Positions 7,458 through 15,894 of a DNA stretch of 64,000 nt are shown piece after piece. The first letter of the stretch is position 1. The number at the start of each line of letters is the position of its first letter. The stretch is from NCBI RefSeq assembly GCF_024519315.1, contig NZ_JANIIC010000039.1:40488-104487 (forward strand), read 5' to 3'. The DNA is from Streptomyces malaysiensis subsp. samsunensis. GTDB taxonomy: Bacteria > Actinomycetota > Actinomycetes > Streptomycetales > Streptomycetaceae. The notes beneath the pieces were generated by a model. That model did not search any database. It was not told the DNA's origin and saw nothing but the letters and a program-made list of their open reading frames with translations. Position numbers and translations under genes: made by a program.

Positions 7458-9914
7458 ATGGATCCCGCAGCCATAGCCACACTGGTCCAGGAACTCTTCG
7501 TCGCCGACGGGCCGGTGGACCGGCCCGTCCGCATCGCCTCCCTCGTCGCCTTCCAGGGCGACCACCGCACGCTCACGGAACGGGACCTGCCCCGGATCGC
7601 CTCCGCGCTCGTCGAAGACGTAGCGAAAGAATTCGACGAAGAGATCGCCGATCAGCCCCGGCCCGAGTTGACCGACGCCCTCGCTCGCACCCTCCACGCC
7701 CTCGGCACCGTCGACCTGGACGACCTGCGGGCCGTCCGCCTCGGCCCCGAAGCGTTCGCCCGGCATCTGGCCGTCGGCGCGCCCGACGCCGACGAGGGGC
7801 TGGGCGCGGAGGACGCCCGGACGCACGCCTCGCTGCGGGAGGCCGTCTGCGCGCACATCCTGCGCTTCCTCATCCGCCGCTCCCCCTTCGTCGCGGCCGC
7901 CGAGGACGCCGCGTTCGAGGACCAGTACGCCCAGGACATCGTGGCCGCCCACGACCATCTGACGATCTACGGCATCGATCTGACCCACTCCCCCGACAGC
8001 TGGCCGCTGGACGCCGCCTACCTCAGCCTGGAGACCGAGACCGACGCGGGAGGCCCCAGCGCCCCCGCGGAACAGGCCCTCGCCGGACGCGACAGAGTGC
8101 TGCTGTGGGGCGTGGCGGGGTCGGGCAAGACCACGCTGGTGCAGCGGCTCGCGGTGTCCGTGGCCCGCGGCGACCTCCCGGCCCCGCTGGAGGGGCTGCG
8201 CGGTCGGGTGCCGTTCGTGCTCCCCGTACGCCGGTTCCGCCGCGACGGCTTCCCGGAACCGGACGCCTTCCTGTCCGCCATCCGCTATCCGCACAGCGAC
8301 GCCCAGCCGCCGGGATGGGCCGAACGGGTGCTGTCCCACGGGCGCGGGCTGCTGCTCGTGGACGGCGTGGACGAGGCCCCGGAGGAGGAGCGGGAGCGGC
8401 TCCGCGAAGCGCTGCGCGAGCTTCCGGCGCGCTATCCGGGAAATGTCTGGCTGGTCACCTCGCGCCCTTCCGCCGTACGGGAGAACTGGCTGGCCTCCGA
8501 GCGCTTCACCGAGCTGAAACTCTCCCCGCTCAGCCGAGAGGGCGTCACCGCGTTCATCCGGCGCTGGCATGCGGCGGCCCGCCAGGACATCTCCGACCCG
8601 GCCGATCTGGACCGGCTGAGCGGTTACGAGGAAACGCTGCTGGACGCCGTAAGGATTACCCGGGACCTCGGCCGGCTGGCCACCAATCCGCTGATGTGCG
8701 GTCTGCTGTGCGCACTGCACCGGGACCGCCGCGGCTATCTGCCACGGGGCCGGAAAGCCCTCTATGACGCGGCCCTTTCCATGCTCCTGGAACGGCGGGA
8801 CCGCGAGCGCGCCATGCTGCCGCCCGATGGAATCGACCTCCCCCAGGAACCGAAGATCCAGCTGCTCCAGAAGCTGGCGCACTGGATGCTCGTCAACGGC
8901 CGGTCCGAAATGGACCGGGCCGCCGCCATCGAGACACTCGCCCGGTACATCCCGGCCATTCCGCACGCGGAGCGGCAGGGCGCGCCGGAGGAGATCTACC
9001 GCCATCTGCTCAACCGGACCGGACTATTGCGCGAGCCCACACCCGGTTCGGTCGATTTCGTGCACCGAACGTTCCAGGACTATCTCAGCGCGAGAGCGGT
9101 CGTCGAACGGCACGATTTCGACTTCCTGATCGACCACGCACATCTGGACGACTGGGAAGAAGTGATCAGAATGTCCGTGGCCCTCGCCCGTCCCGATGAA
9201 TGCGCCTACCTCCTGGAGGGGCTGCTGGCGGCCCGTAAAGACGCCAGGCCGGTCCATGCCCGCCATCGCAAACTCCTGGCGGCCGCATGTCTGGAACACG
9301 CGACGGAGCTGGACCCCGAGGTGCGTTCCCGGGTGCATCGCTATACCCGCGATCTGGTACGTCCGACCTCGTTGGAAGGGGCCCGGGCGCTGGGCTGGAT
9401 CGGGCCTATCGTGCTGGAAATGCTGCCCGATCCCAGCGGGGTATCCGATGAGGAAGCCCACCGGCTGGCCGTCACCGCCACCTCGATAGCCGACGACCGC
9501 GCCATCGACTATCTGGTCCGGCTGCGGGACCGCGCCTCCTGGGCGGTACGGGCGCGGCTCGCGGCCGCCTGGCGGCGATATGACACCGACCGTTACGCCG
9601 AGGAAATCATCGCCCATCTCGATGAGCGGGAACTCGACTTTCCGGTGTCGGACCTGGAAGAGCTACGGGCGCTCCGCAGGCTGGGCGGCCGCCCCTGCGT
9701 CCAGATAGCCGGTGCGCTCACCCCGGAGCAGCTGATCGAGGGCCTGGTGGCCGAGCGGCTGACCGAGCTGTGGCTCGCCTACGACCTGGGCGCGGACCTG
9801 GATCTGAGCTGGCTGACCGCCTTCCCCCGGCTGAGCATCCTGCGGCTGAGCCAGCGCAACACGGAGGTGACCGGGGTTCCGGAGGGCGTCCAGGTCATCG
9901 TGGCGGGCGCGTAA
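7458..9914 (+). CDS. NACHT-domain STAND NTPase (possible immune sensor)
   Basis: 818 residues from the ATG at 7458, which follows a GGGGGGACGGGG ribosome-binding site; upstream in-frame codons are in the C-rich tract and are unlikely to be used. An N-terminal region of about 200 residues of unknown fold ends with the YPLD-like segment SWPLDAAYLSL that commonly precedes NACHT domains. The NTPase has Walker A GVAGSGKTT (218-226), Walker B LLLVDGVDEAP (about 298-308) and a sensor TSRPS. The C-terminal third is helical and ends in LRR-like strands (LTELWLAY, LSILRLSQ). No separate effector gene is adjacent, so any effector must be in the N-terminal region. Bacterial NACHT proteins include anti-phage factors; that role here is inferred. 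Confidence 0.85.
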   Translation: MDPAAIATLVQELFVADGPVDRPVRIASLVAFQGDHRTLTERDLPRIASALVEDVAKEFDEEIADQPRPELTDALARTLHALGTVDLDDLRAVRLGPEAFARHLAVGAPDADEGLGAEDARTHASLREAVCAHILRFLIRRSPFVAAAEDAAFEDQYAQDIVAAHDHLTIYGIDLTHSPDSWPLDAAYLSLETETDAGGPSAPAEQALAGRDRVLLWGVAGSGKTTLVQRLAVSVARGDLPAPLEGLRGRVPFVLPVRRFRRDGFPEPDAFLSAIRYPHSDAQPPGWAERVLSHGRGLLLVDGVDEAPEEERERLREALRELPARYPGNVWLVTSRPSAVRENWLASERFTELKLSPLSREGVTAFIRRWHAAARQDISDPADLDRLSGYEETLLDAVRITRDLGRLATNPLMCGLLCALHRDRRGYLPRGRKALYDAALSMLLERRDRERAMLPPDGIDLPQEPKIQLLQKLAHWMLVNGRSEMDRAAAIETLARYIPAIPHAERQGAPEEIYRHLLNRTGLLREPTPGSVDFVHRTFQDYLSARAVVERHDFDFLIDHAHLDDWEEVIRMSVALARPDECAYLLEGLLAARKDARPVHARHRKLLAAACLEHATELDPEVRSRVHRYTRDLVRPTSLEGARALGWIGPIVLEMLPDPSGVSDEEAHRLAVTATSIADDRAIDYLVRLRDRASWAVRARLAAAWRRYDTDRYAEEIIAHLDERELDFPVSDLEELRALRRLGGRPCVQIAGALTPEQLIEGLVAERLTELWLAYDLGADLDLSWLTAFPRLSILRLSQRNTEVTGVPEGVQVIVAGA

Positions 9915-9915
9915 G

Positions 9916-10110
9916 CGCAGACCCCGCAGACCCCGAAACCCCGGAGGCCCTGAGACCCCGCAGACCCGGCAAACCCCGTAGACCCCGAAACCCCCGGAGC
10001 CCCTGAGAGATCCCGAAACCCCGGAGACCCCCCTGAAAGACCCCGAAATCCCGGAGGTCCCCTGGAAGGGCTCCCGAAAGGACCCTGGTACGCCCGAAGG
10101 GACCCCGAAA
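9916..10110. repeat. Degenerate GACCCCGAAACCCCGGAG repeat tract
   Basis: Directly after the NACHT stop codon, about ten imperfect copies of an 18-19-base unit built from GACCCCG, GAAACCCC and GGAG run to about 10110. The other strand has regularly spaced GGGG runs. No gene is seen in 9915-10310. Confidence 0.75.
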
Positions 10111-10212
10111 GGGCCCTGGTGCACCCTCAGAGCCCCTGGAACCCGGGGGCGGGGCCAACAAGCCCGGCTCTCCGGCCAGCCGCGCTCAGGGCGCACCAGG
10201 GCCCGTCAGGGA

Positions 10213-10248
10213 GGCGTCCGCACAAAAGGGGGCGTCCGCACAAAAGGG
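10213..10248. repeat. Two tandem 18-base repeats
   Basis: The unit GGCGTCCGCACAAAAGGG occurs at 10213-10230 and again at 10231-10248, just before the clpC terminator stem. Function unknown. Confidence 0.85.
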
Positions 10249-10282
10249 GGCCGCCCCGGACCGGATGGTCCGGGGCGGCCCC
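10247..10282. terminator. clpC terminator hairpin
   Basis: Perfect 16-base arms (10247-10262 and 10267-10282) with a GGAT loop lie 28 bases past the clpC stop. It could also stop transcripts coming from the NACHT gene. Confidence 0.88.
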
Positions 10283-10310
10283 TGGCATGGCGGCGGTTGA
10301 CTACACCGCG

Positions 10311-12836
10311 TCACGCCTCCTTGCTCAGGTTCGGGCCCGCGCCACCGGCGGCGGACTCGATCGGCGGGGTGTCCGGCAGCGCCGACTTCTCCTCGCCGCG
10401 GAAGGTGAACTTCTTCTCCTCACCCTCACCCTCGGTGTCCACGACCACGATGTGGCCCGGACGCAGCTCGCCGAAGAGGATCTTCTCCGAGAGCACGTCC
10501 TCGACCTCGCGCTGGATCGTCCGGCGCAGCGGCCGGGCGCCCAGGACCGGGTCGTAGCCCCGCTTGGCCAGCAGCTTCTTGGCCTCGCCACTGAGCTCGA
10601 TGCCCATGTCGCGGTCCTTCAGCCGCTCGTCCACCTTGTCGATCATGAGGTCGACGATCTGGATGATGTCGGTCTCGGTGAGCTGGTGGAAGACGACGGT
10701 GTCATCGACACGGTTCAGGAACTCGGGGCGGAAGTGCTGCTTCAGCTCCTCGTTGACCTTGGCCTTCATCCGCTCGTAGCCGGTCTTCACATCGCCCTGG
10801 GCGGCGAAGCCCAGGTTGAAGCCCTTGGAGATGTCCCGGGTGCCGAGGTTGGTGGTCATGATGATCACCGTGTTCTTGAAGTCCACGACCCGGCCCTGGG
10901 AGTCGGTCAGCCGACCGTCCTCCAGGATCTGGAGCAGCGAGTTGAAGATGTCCGGGTGGGCCTTCTCGACCTCGTCGAAGAGGACCACGGAGAACGGCTT
11001 GCGGCGCACCTTCTCGGTGAGCTGGCCGCCCTCCTCGTAGCCCACGTATCCGGGCGGGGAGCCGAAGAGCCGCGAGACGGTGTGCTTCTCGCTGAACTCC
11101 GACATGTCGAGCGAGATCATCGCGTCCTCGTCGCCGAAGAGGAACTCGGCGAGGGTCTTGCTGAGCTCGGTCTTACCGACACCGGACGGGCCCGCGAAGA
11201 TGAACGAGCCGCCGGGGCGCTTGGGGTCCTTCAGGCCCGCACGCGTACGCCGGATGGCCTGGGAGAGCGCCTTGATGGCGTCCTTCTGGCCGATGACGCG
11301 CTTGTGCAGCTCGTCCTCCATGCGCAGCAGCCGGGAGGACTCCTCCTCGGTCAGCTTGAAGACCGGGATACCGGTGGCCGTGGCCAGGACCTCGGCGATC
11401 AGCTCCTCGTCGACCTCGGCGACGACGTCCATGTCGCCGGCCTTCCACTCCTTCTCCCGCTTCGCCTTGGCGGCCAGGAGCTGCTTCTCCTTGTCCCGCA
11501 GACCCGCGGCCATCTCGAAGTCCTGCGAGTCGATCGCGGACTCCTTCTCCCGGCGCACATCGGCGATCTTCTCGTCGAATTCACGCAGGTCCGGCGGTGC
11601 GGTCATACGGCGGATCCGCATCCGGGAACCGGCCTCGTCGATCAGGTCGATCGCCTTGTCCGGCAGGAAGCGATCCGAGATATAGCGGTCGGCCAGGGTG
11701 GCGGCCGCGACCAGGGCCGAGTCCGTGATCGAGACGCGGTGGTGCGCCTCGTAGCGGTCCCGCAGGCCCTTGAGGATCTCGATGGTGTGGGGCAGCGACG
11801 GCTCGGCGACCTGGATGGGCTGGAAGCGGCGCTCGAGGGCCGCGTCCTTCTCCAGGTACTTGCGGTACTCGTCGAGCGTCGTGGCGCCGATGGTCTGGAG
11901 CTCGCCCCGCGCCAGCATCGGCTTGAGGATGCTCGCGGCGTCGATCGCGCCCTCGGCGGCACCCGCACCCACCAGGGTGTGGAGCTCGTCGATGAACAGG
12001 ATGATGTCGCCGCGGGTGCGAATCTCCTTGAGCACCTTCTTCAGGCGCTCCTCGAAGTCACCGCGGTAGCGGGAACCGGCGACCAGGGCGCCCAGGTCCA
12101 GGGTGTAGAGGTGCTTGTCCTTGAGGGTCTCGGGCACCTCGCCCTTGACGATGGCCTGGGCCAGTCCCTCGACGACCGCCGTCTTGCCGACGCCGGGCTC
12201 GCCGATGAGGACCGGGTTGTTCTTGGTGCGGCGCGAGAGCACCTGCATGACCCGCTCGATCTCCTTCTCGCGCCCGATGACCGGGTCGAGCTTGGATTCG
12301 CGGGCGGCCTGGGTGAGATTGCGGCCGAACTGGTCCAGGACGAGCGAGGTGGAGGGAGTGCCCTCCGCCGGGCCGCCGGCGGTGGCGGCCTCCTTGCCCT
12401 GGTAGCCGGAGAGCAGCTGGATGACCTGCTGCCGCACCCGGTTCAGATCGGCGCCCAGCTTCACGAGGACCTGGGCGGCGACGCCCTCGCCCTCGCGGAT
12501 CAGGCCGAGCAGGATGTGCTCCGTACCGATGTAGTTGTGGCCGAGCTGAAGGGCCTCGCGGAGCGACAGCTCCAGGACCTTCTTGGCACGGGGGGTGAAG
12601 GGGATGTGCCCGGACGGGGCCTGCTGGCCCTGCCCGATGATCTCCTCCACCTGCTGGCGGACCGCCTCGAGCGAAATCCCGAGGCTCTCCAGGGCCTTAG
12701 CGGCGACACCCTCACCCTCGTGGATCAGGCCCAGGAGGATGTGTTCGGTGCCGATGTAGTTGTGGTTGAGCATCCGGGCTTCTTCCTGAGCCAGGACGAC
12801 AACCCGCCGCGCGCGGTCGGTGAACCTCTCGAACAT
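10311..12836 (-). CDS. clpC: ATP-dependent protease ATPase subunit ClpC
   Basis: 841 residues. Two Clp_N repeats (about 1-145, with NYIGTEHILLGLI twice), AAA+ domain 1 with Walker A GEPGVGKTA (212-220), a UVR/middle domain (about 430-465), AAA+ domain 2 with Walker A GPSGVGKTE (about 549-557) and the D2-small domain. It unfolds substrates for ClpP. The ATG at 12836 is chosen because it matches the family start MFERFTDRAR and has GAGGAG nine bases upstream; an in-frame ATG at 12899 adds 21 unrelated residues. A ClgR-like box lies about 125 bases upstream. The gene stands alone, with its own terminator. Confidence 0.98.
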   Translation of the reverse strand: MFERFTDRARRVVVLAQEEARMLNHNYIGTEHILLGLIHEGEGVAAKALESLGISLEAVRQQVEEIIGQGQQAPSGHIPFTPRAKKVLELSLREALQLGHNYIGTEHILLGLIREGEGVAAQVLVKLGADLNRVRQQVIQLLSGYQGKEAATAGGPAEGTPSTSLVLDQFGRNLTQAARESKLDPVIGREKEIERVMQVLSRRTKNNPVLIGEPGVGKTAVVEGLAQAIVKGEVPETLKDKHLYTLDLGALVAGSRYRGDFEERLKKVLKEIRTRGDIILFIDELHTLVGAGAAEGAIDAASILKPMLARGELQTIGATTLDEYRKYLEKDAALERRFQPIQVAEPSLPHTIEILKGLRDRYEAHHRVSITDSALVAAATLADRYISDRFLPDKAIDLIDEAGSRMRIRRMTAPPDLREFDEKIADVRREKESAIDSQDFEMAAGLRDKEKQLLAAKAKREKEWKAGDMDVVAEVDEELIAEVLATATGIPVFKLTEEESSRLLRMEDELHKRVIGQKDAIKALSQAIRRTRAGLKDPKRPGGSFIFAGPSGVGKTELSKTLAEFLFGDEDAMISLDMSEFSEKHTVSRLFGSPPGYVGYEEGGQLTEKVRRKPFSVVLFDEVEKAHPDIFNSLLQILEDGRLTDSQGRVVDFKNTVIIMTTNLGTRDISKGFNLGFAAQGDVKTGYERMKAKVNEELKQHFRPEFLNRVDDTVVFHQLTETDIIQIVDLMIDKVDERLKDRDMGIELSGEAKKLLAKRGYDPVLGARPLRRTIQREVEDVLSEKILFGELRPGHIVVVDTEGEGEEKKFTFRGEEKSALPDTPPIESAAGGAGPNLSKEA

Positions 12837-13311
12837 CGTTAATCGCTCCTCAGAGCGGTCAGAAAGATCGGGGACGATCCCCTCCCTGTCCTTCCGCATG
12901 CTAGTCCCGCAACCCGGGACAGCTCATTCCAACTGCCGACAACCGTCCGGATCACCCCCGCTCGCACGGGGCAAACAGCACTGGCCTCCTGCCCGAACAG
13001 CCGACAACTGCTTCAACCCGATGGTGCGAGACGATGTTCCCGCAGGCCAGGCATCTACGCCCACCGCCAGTACGCCGATGGCGAACGCCGCTTCCTCCCG
13101 ACACGCGGACCGCCCCTCCCCACTAGGGATGTCTTACCCGCAAGCACGGATACTCCATGCCGTACGGGCCGGTTCCATCCGCTACGGGCGAACAACCTTG
13201 CGCCCGTTCACCGGCCCTGTAGGCCCCCTGGTGGGCACGGTGCGCACACGGACGCGTGCGGCGCGTCATCGCCCGCGTAACCAAGCGGGAGGGCGGGGAG
13301 TTCTGCTGGAC
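12837..13311. other. clpC upstream region
   Basis: 475 bases with no convincing gene, between the divergent clpC and the hypothetical gene at 13312. It contains the clpC ribosome-binding site and a ClgR-like box (12960-12976). I could not place a confident -10/-35 pair. Confidence 0.5.
12960..12976 (-). promoter_or_regulatory. Candidate ClgR-binding site upstream of clpC
   Basis: On the minus strand the sequence GTTTGCCCCGTGCGAGC fits the published actinobacterial ClgR pattern GTTCGC-N5-GCG with one pyrimidine change, and is partly palindromic. ClgR activates clp genes in Streptomyces. Assignment is by motif only. Confidence 0.45.
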
Positions 13312-13905
13312 ATGATCCTCAGGGCCCACGGCGCGAGGCCGTCCGCACCGGCCGCCCGGTCACTCTGGTACGAGCGGGAGCTGGGCTGGCCGACGGCCGG
13401 CAGCGATCCCGTCGAACTGCTCACGGGGGTGGCCTTCGACGTGATCGAACTACCGGCCGTGGCCGGTTTCGCGATGCTGCGGCGCGTGCCGCGGACCGGT
13501 CCGGTCGCGGTGGAGGGCGCCTGGATGCGGTTCCTGGTGGCCCCGGGCAGCTCCGACGAGCTTCCGGGGCTGCTCGACTGGCTGGAGTGGGGCGGTGTGG
13601 CCCTGGACCTGGGCGCGATCGGCGCCGGAGGCCGGATCACCGCGCCGTGCCCCGCCCGCTCCTGGCCACCGCCCCTGGCCGCCGGGGCGCCCGGAGAGCG
13701 GTGCCCGCAGGAGGCCGCCGTATGGCTGCGACCTCCCGACCCGAAGGGCGAGGTGGAGCCGACGCTGCCGAGGGCAGGCTTCGGGGGCGATGGGGGCGCC
13801 CCCGATCTCGTACGGCTCGTGGGCGCGGCGGCTACGGAGTGCCACCGAGCCCGATTGTCGCGCGCCCGGCCGCTGCCCAGGCAGCGGCGAGCCGGGGGTA
13901 GCTGA
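13312..13905 (+). CDS. Conserved hypothetical protein between clpC and lsr2
   Basis: 197 residues, ATG at 13312 after GGCGGGGAG. No signal peptide or membrane segment. The first 110 residues are well ordered (SLWYERELGWPTAGSDPVELLTG, LPGLLDWLEWGGVALDLGAIGAGG); the WP-x-G and WLEWGG-x-ALDLG pattern recalls the N-terminal part of the bifunctional primase/polymerase fold, but the Asp pair needed for such activity is not evident. The tail is Pro/Arg-rich. It is convergent with lsr2, whose stop is 5 bases away. No function can be assigned. Confidence 0.7.
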   Translation: MILRAHGARPSAPAARSLWYERELGWPTAGSDPVELLTGVAFDVIELPAVAGFAMLRRVPRTGPVAVEGAWMRFLVAPGSSDELPGLLDWLEWGGVALDLGAIGAGGRITAPCPARSWPPPLAAGAPGERCPQEAAVWLRPPDPKGEVEPTLPRAGFGGDGGAPDLVRLVGAAATECHRARLSRARPLPRQRRAGGS

Positions 13906-13910
13906 CGCGC

Positions 13911-14246
13911 TCAGCCGTTGGCCTTCTCGTACGCCTCACGCACGGTCGCGGGAACACGGCCGCGGTCGTTGACCTCGTAGCCGTTCTCCTTGGCCCAGGC
14001 GCGGATCTTCGCGGTGTCCTGGCTGCCGCCCGACGCCGCGCGGGTCTTGCCCCGGCCACCGGCAGCCCGGCCACCGGTGCGCCGACCGCCCTTGGTGAAG
14101 GGCTCCAGGGCGTCACGGAGCTTGTCCGCGTTGTTGGTGGTGAGGTCGATCTCGTAGCTCTTGCCGTCCAGAGCGAACGTCACGGTCTCGTCCGCCTCGC
14201 CGCCGTCGAGGTCGTCGACAAGAAGGACCTGAACCTTCTGTGCCAT
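13911..14246 (-). CDS. lsr2: Lsr2 nucleoid-associated silencer
   Basis: 111 residues. The N-terminal dimerisation domain (MAQKVQVLLVDDLDGGEADETVTFALDGK) is followed by a linker rich in Gly/Arg and the C-terminal DNA-binding domain with the AT-hook-like RGR (DRGRVPATVREAYEKANG). Lsr2 is the actinobacterial H-NS counterpart: it binds AT-rich DNA and represses acquired and specialised-metabolism genes. The ATG at 14246 has a strong GAAAGGAA site; the longer open frame to 14408 has no family match. Upstream 14253-14466 is locally AT-rich, suggesting autoregulation. Confidence 0.97.
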   Translation of the reverse strand: MAQKVQVLLVDDLDGGEADETVTFALDGKSYEIDLTTNNADKLRDALEPFTKGGRRTGGRAAGGRGKTRAASGGSQDTAKIRAWAKENGYEVNDRGRVPATVREAYEKANG

Positions 14247-14466
14247 GGGGTTCCTTTCAGGGAAACGGGGGGCTCGGGGGCACAGCGTTACCCGCTGATG
14301 TCTCACCCCCCAGGTAATTACACTACGAGAGAATAGGAAACCGCTTTTCCCGGAAAAACACAAACCCCCCTCGAAGGTTCGACCGATCCACCAAGCGGGA
14401 AGGCTCATGGAAGGTCATGTTCCGGAGCTATGTGATAGGGGAGCGATTCGGACATAGGGCCCGCGA

Positions 14467-14988
14467 TCACAGTTGCAGAAGCATCCGGCTGTTGCCAAGG
14501 GTGTTCGGCTTCACCCGTTCGAGACCAAGGAACTCGGCGACGCCCTCGTCATAGGAACGCAGGAGCTCGCTGTAGACATCGCCGTCCACCGGCGTCTCGC
14601 CGATCTCCACGAAGCCGTGCTTGGTGAAGAAGTCGACTTCGAAGGTGAGGCAGAAAATGCGCCGCACACCGAGCCAGCGCGCGGTCTGGAGCAGCTTGTC
14701 AAGCACCAGATGCCCAACACCGGTCCCCTTGAGAGTCCGATCGACGGCGAGAGTGCGGACCTCCGCGAGGTCTTCCCACATGACGTGCAGCGCTCCGCAG
14801 CCAATGACCTCAGCGTCCTCGTCGCGCTCGGCGACCCAGAACTCCTGGATGTCCTCGTAAAGCGTCACGGTGGCTTTGTCGAGCAGGATGCGATCGTCCA
14901 CGTAGGAGTCGATGAGACGGCGCACGGCCCGTACATCGCCGGTCCGGGCACGGCGGACGGTGACTACTTTTGATAGTGGGGAGGACAT
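14467..14988 (-). CDS. argA: Amino-acid N-acetyltransferase (ArgA-type GNAT)
   Basis: 173 residues, single GNAT domain with the acetyl-CoA loop motif VDRTLKGTGVGHLVLDKLL (about 84-102) and the substrate-side FEVDFFTKHGFVEIG. It resembles the short GNAT-only N-acetylglutamate synthases of actinobacteria (Rv2747 type), which start arginine synthesis from glutamate. The rest of the arg pathway is not in this window, so the substrate rests on family resemblance. It lies 220 bases upstream of lsr2 on the same strand. Confidence 0.8.
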   Translation of the reverse strand: MSSPLSKVVTVRRARTGDVRAVRRLIDSYVDDRILLDKATVTLYEDIQEFWVAERDEDAEVIGCGALHVMWEDLAEVRTLAVDRTLKGTGVGHLVLDKLLQTARWLGVRRIFCLTFEVDFFTKHGFVEIGETPVDGDVYSELLRSYDEGVAEFLGLERVKPNTLGNSRMLLQL

Positions 14989-15010
14989 GCCCGGACGCTA
15001 TCGCCCCGGG

Positions 15011-15406
15011 TCATCGCCCCGACTCACCGGGGCTCTCCCCCGACTCCCCCAGTTGTGCGACACGCATGGCATCCCGTAGTGCGTCGCGCTGCTCTTCGGA
15101 CATCATCCCGAAGAACGCGACGAGAGCGGCCGCGGGGTTGTCACTGGTCGACCACGCTTCGTTCATCAGTGCGGCCGAGTAGGCGGCGCGCGTGGAGACC
15201 GCGGCATATCGATAGGCGCGGCCTTCCACCTCCCTGCGCAACCACCCCTTGTGATGGAGGTTGTCCATTACGGTCATGACCGTCGTGTAGGCGATCGAGC
15301 GTTCCCGCTGAAGGTCTTCCAGGACTTCCCGGACCGTGACCGGGCGGTTCCACTTCCACACCCGCGTCATGACCGCGTCTTCGAGATCTCCCAATGGCCG
15401 AGGCAC
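15011..15406 (-). CDS. BlaI/MecI/CopY-family transcriptional repressor
   Basis: 131 residues from the GTG at 15406. The N-terminal winged helix contains PVTVREVLEDLQRERSIAYTTVMTVMDNLHHKGWLRREVEGRAYRY, characteristic of the BlaI fold; the C-terminal part is the dimerisation helix pair (ALVAFFGMMSEEQRDALRDAM). No BlaR-type protease or beta-lactamase is adjacent. The start has no Shine-Dalgarno but TATTAT ends five bases before the GTG, suggesting leaderless translation. It ends 22 bases before the acetyltransferase start. A longer open frame to 15544 lacks family match. Confidence 0.88.
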   Translation of the reverse strand: MPRPLGDLEDAVMTRVWKWNRPVTVREVLEDLQRERSIAYTTVMTVMDNLHHKGWLRREVEGRAYRYAAVSTRAAYSAALMNEAWSTSDNPAAALVAFFGMMSEEQRDALRDAMRVAQLGESGESPGESGR

Positions 15407-15473
15407 ACCGAGAATAATAGTGGGAGATGTCCTGAATGTCCGGAGGTCCGCGGGGTTTGCTCGGGAAAAGCCG

Positions 15474-15506
15474 CACGCCCCGGGACGCGATGCGTCCCGG
15501 GGCGTG
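15474..15506 (-). terminator. Hairpin terminator after the small membrane-protein gene
   Basis: Perfect 15-base arms (15474-15488, 15492-15506) with a 3-base loop, followed on the minus strand by CTTTTC. It separates the 15591 gene from the BlaI-type repressor. Confidence 0.85.
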
Positions 15507-15590
15507 GTGCGACCGTGGTGTGGCGGGAGGGCGGCGGCGCCCATATGGGTCCGATGAACCCGATCGATCCGAGTGGCCCGATCAGGCCGA

Positions 15591-15773
15591 TCAGGACGGC
15601 TCGCGCTCCGGGGCCGGGCGCTCCGCCTCGGCGTGGGCCGCCAGCGCCGCGTCCACCGCGGCGTCCTCCTTGGCCTTGTTGGCGCCGCCCTGGCTCTTCA
15701 CCATCGTCACGATGAGCGCGGTGAAGGCCACGGCCATCACAATGGGCGGGACCAGCGCGGAGACGTAATCCAT
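15591..15773 (-). CDS. Small single-pass membrane protein
   Basis: 60 residues, MDYVSALVPPIVMAVAFTALIV then a charged, Ala-rich tail. One membrane helix (about 5-25) with an Asn/Lys/Glu-rich cytoplasmic tail. AGGAGG sits eight to thirteen bases before the ATG. Similar short proteins are conserved at this position in streptomycetes. No function known to me. Confidence 0.8.
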   Translation of the reverse strand: MDYVSALVPPIVMAVAFTALIVTMVKSQGGANKAKEDAAVDAALAAHAEAERPAPEREPS

Positions 15774-15894
15774 GGCTCTCGGCCTCCTTTTGCTCGAGAC
15801 CACCAGATTACGCGGCGCGCCGCGGCCTCCCGGAGCCGGGCACCGCTCCCGGGCGGGGCGGCCCCGGGCCAGGGCGGGGGCGCCGGCCCGCGGG

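Noticed and set aside
10119..12842. 907-codon open frame antisense to clpC
   Set aside because: Mirror of the clpC coding sequence, with no recognisable domain.
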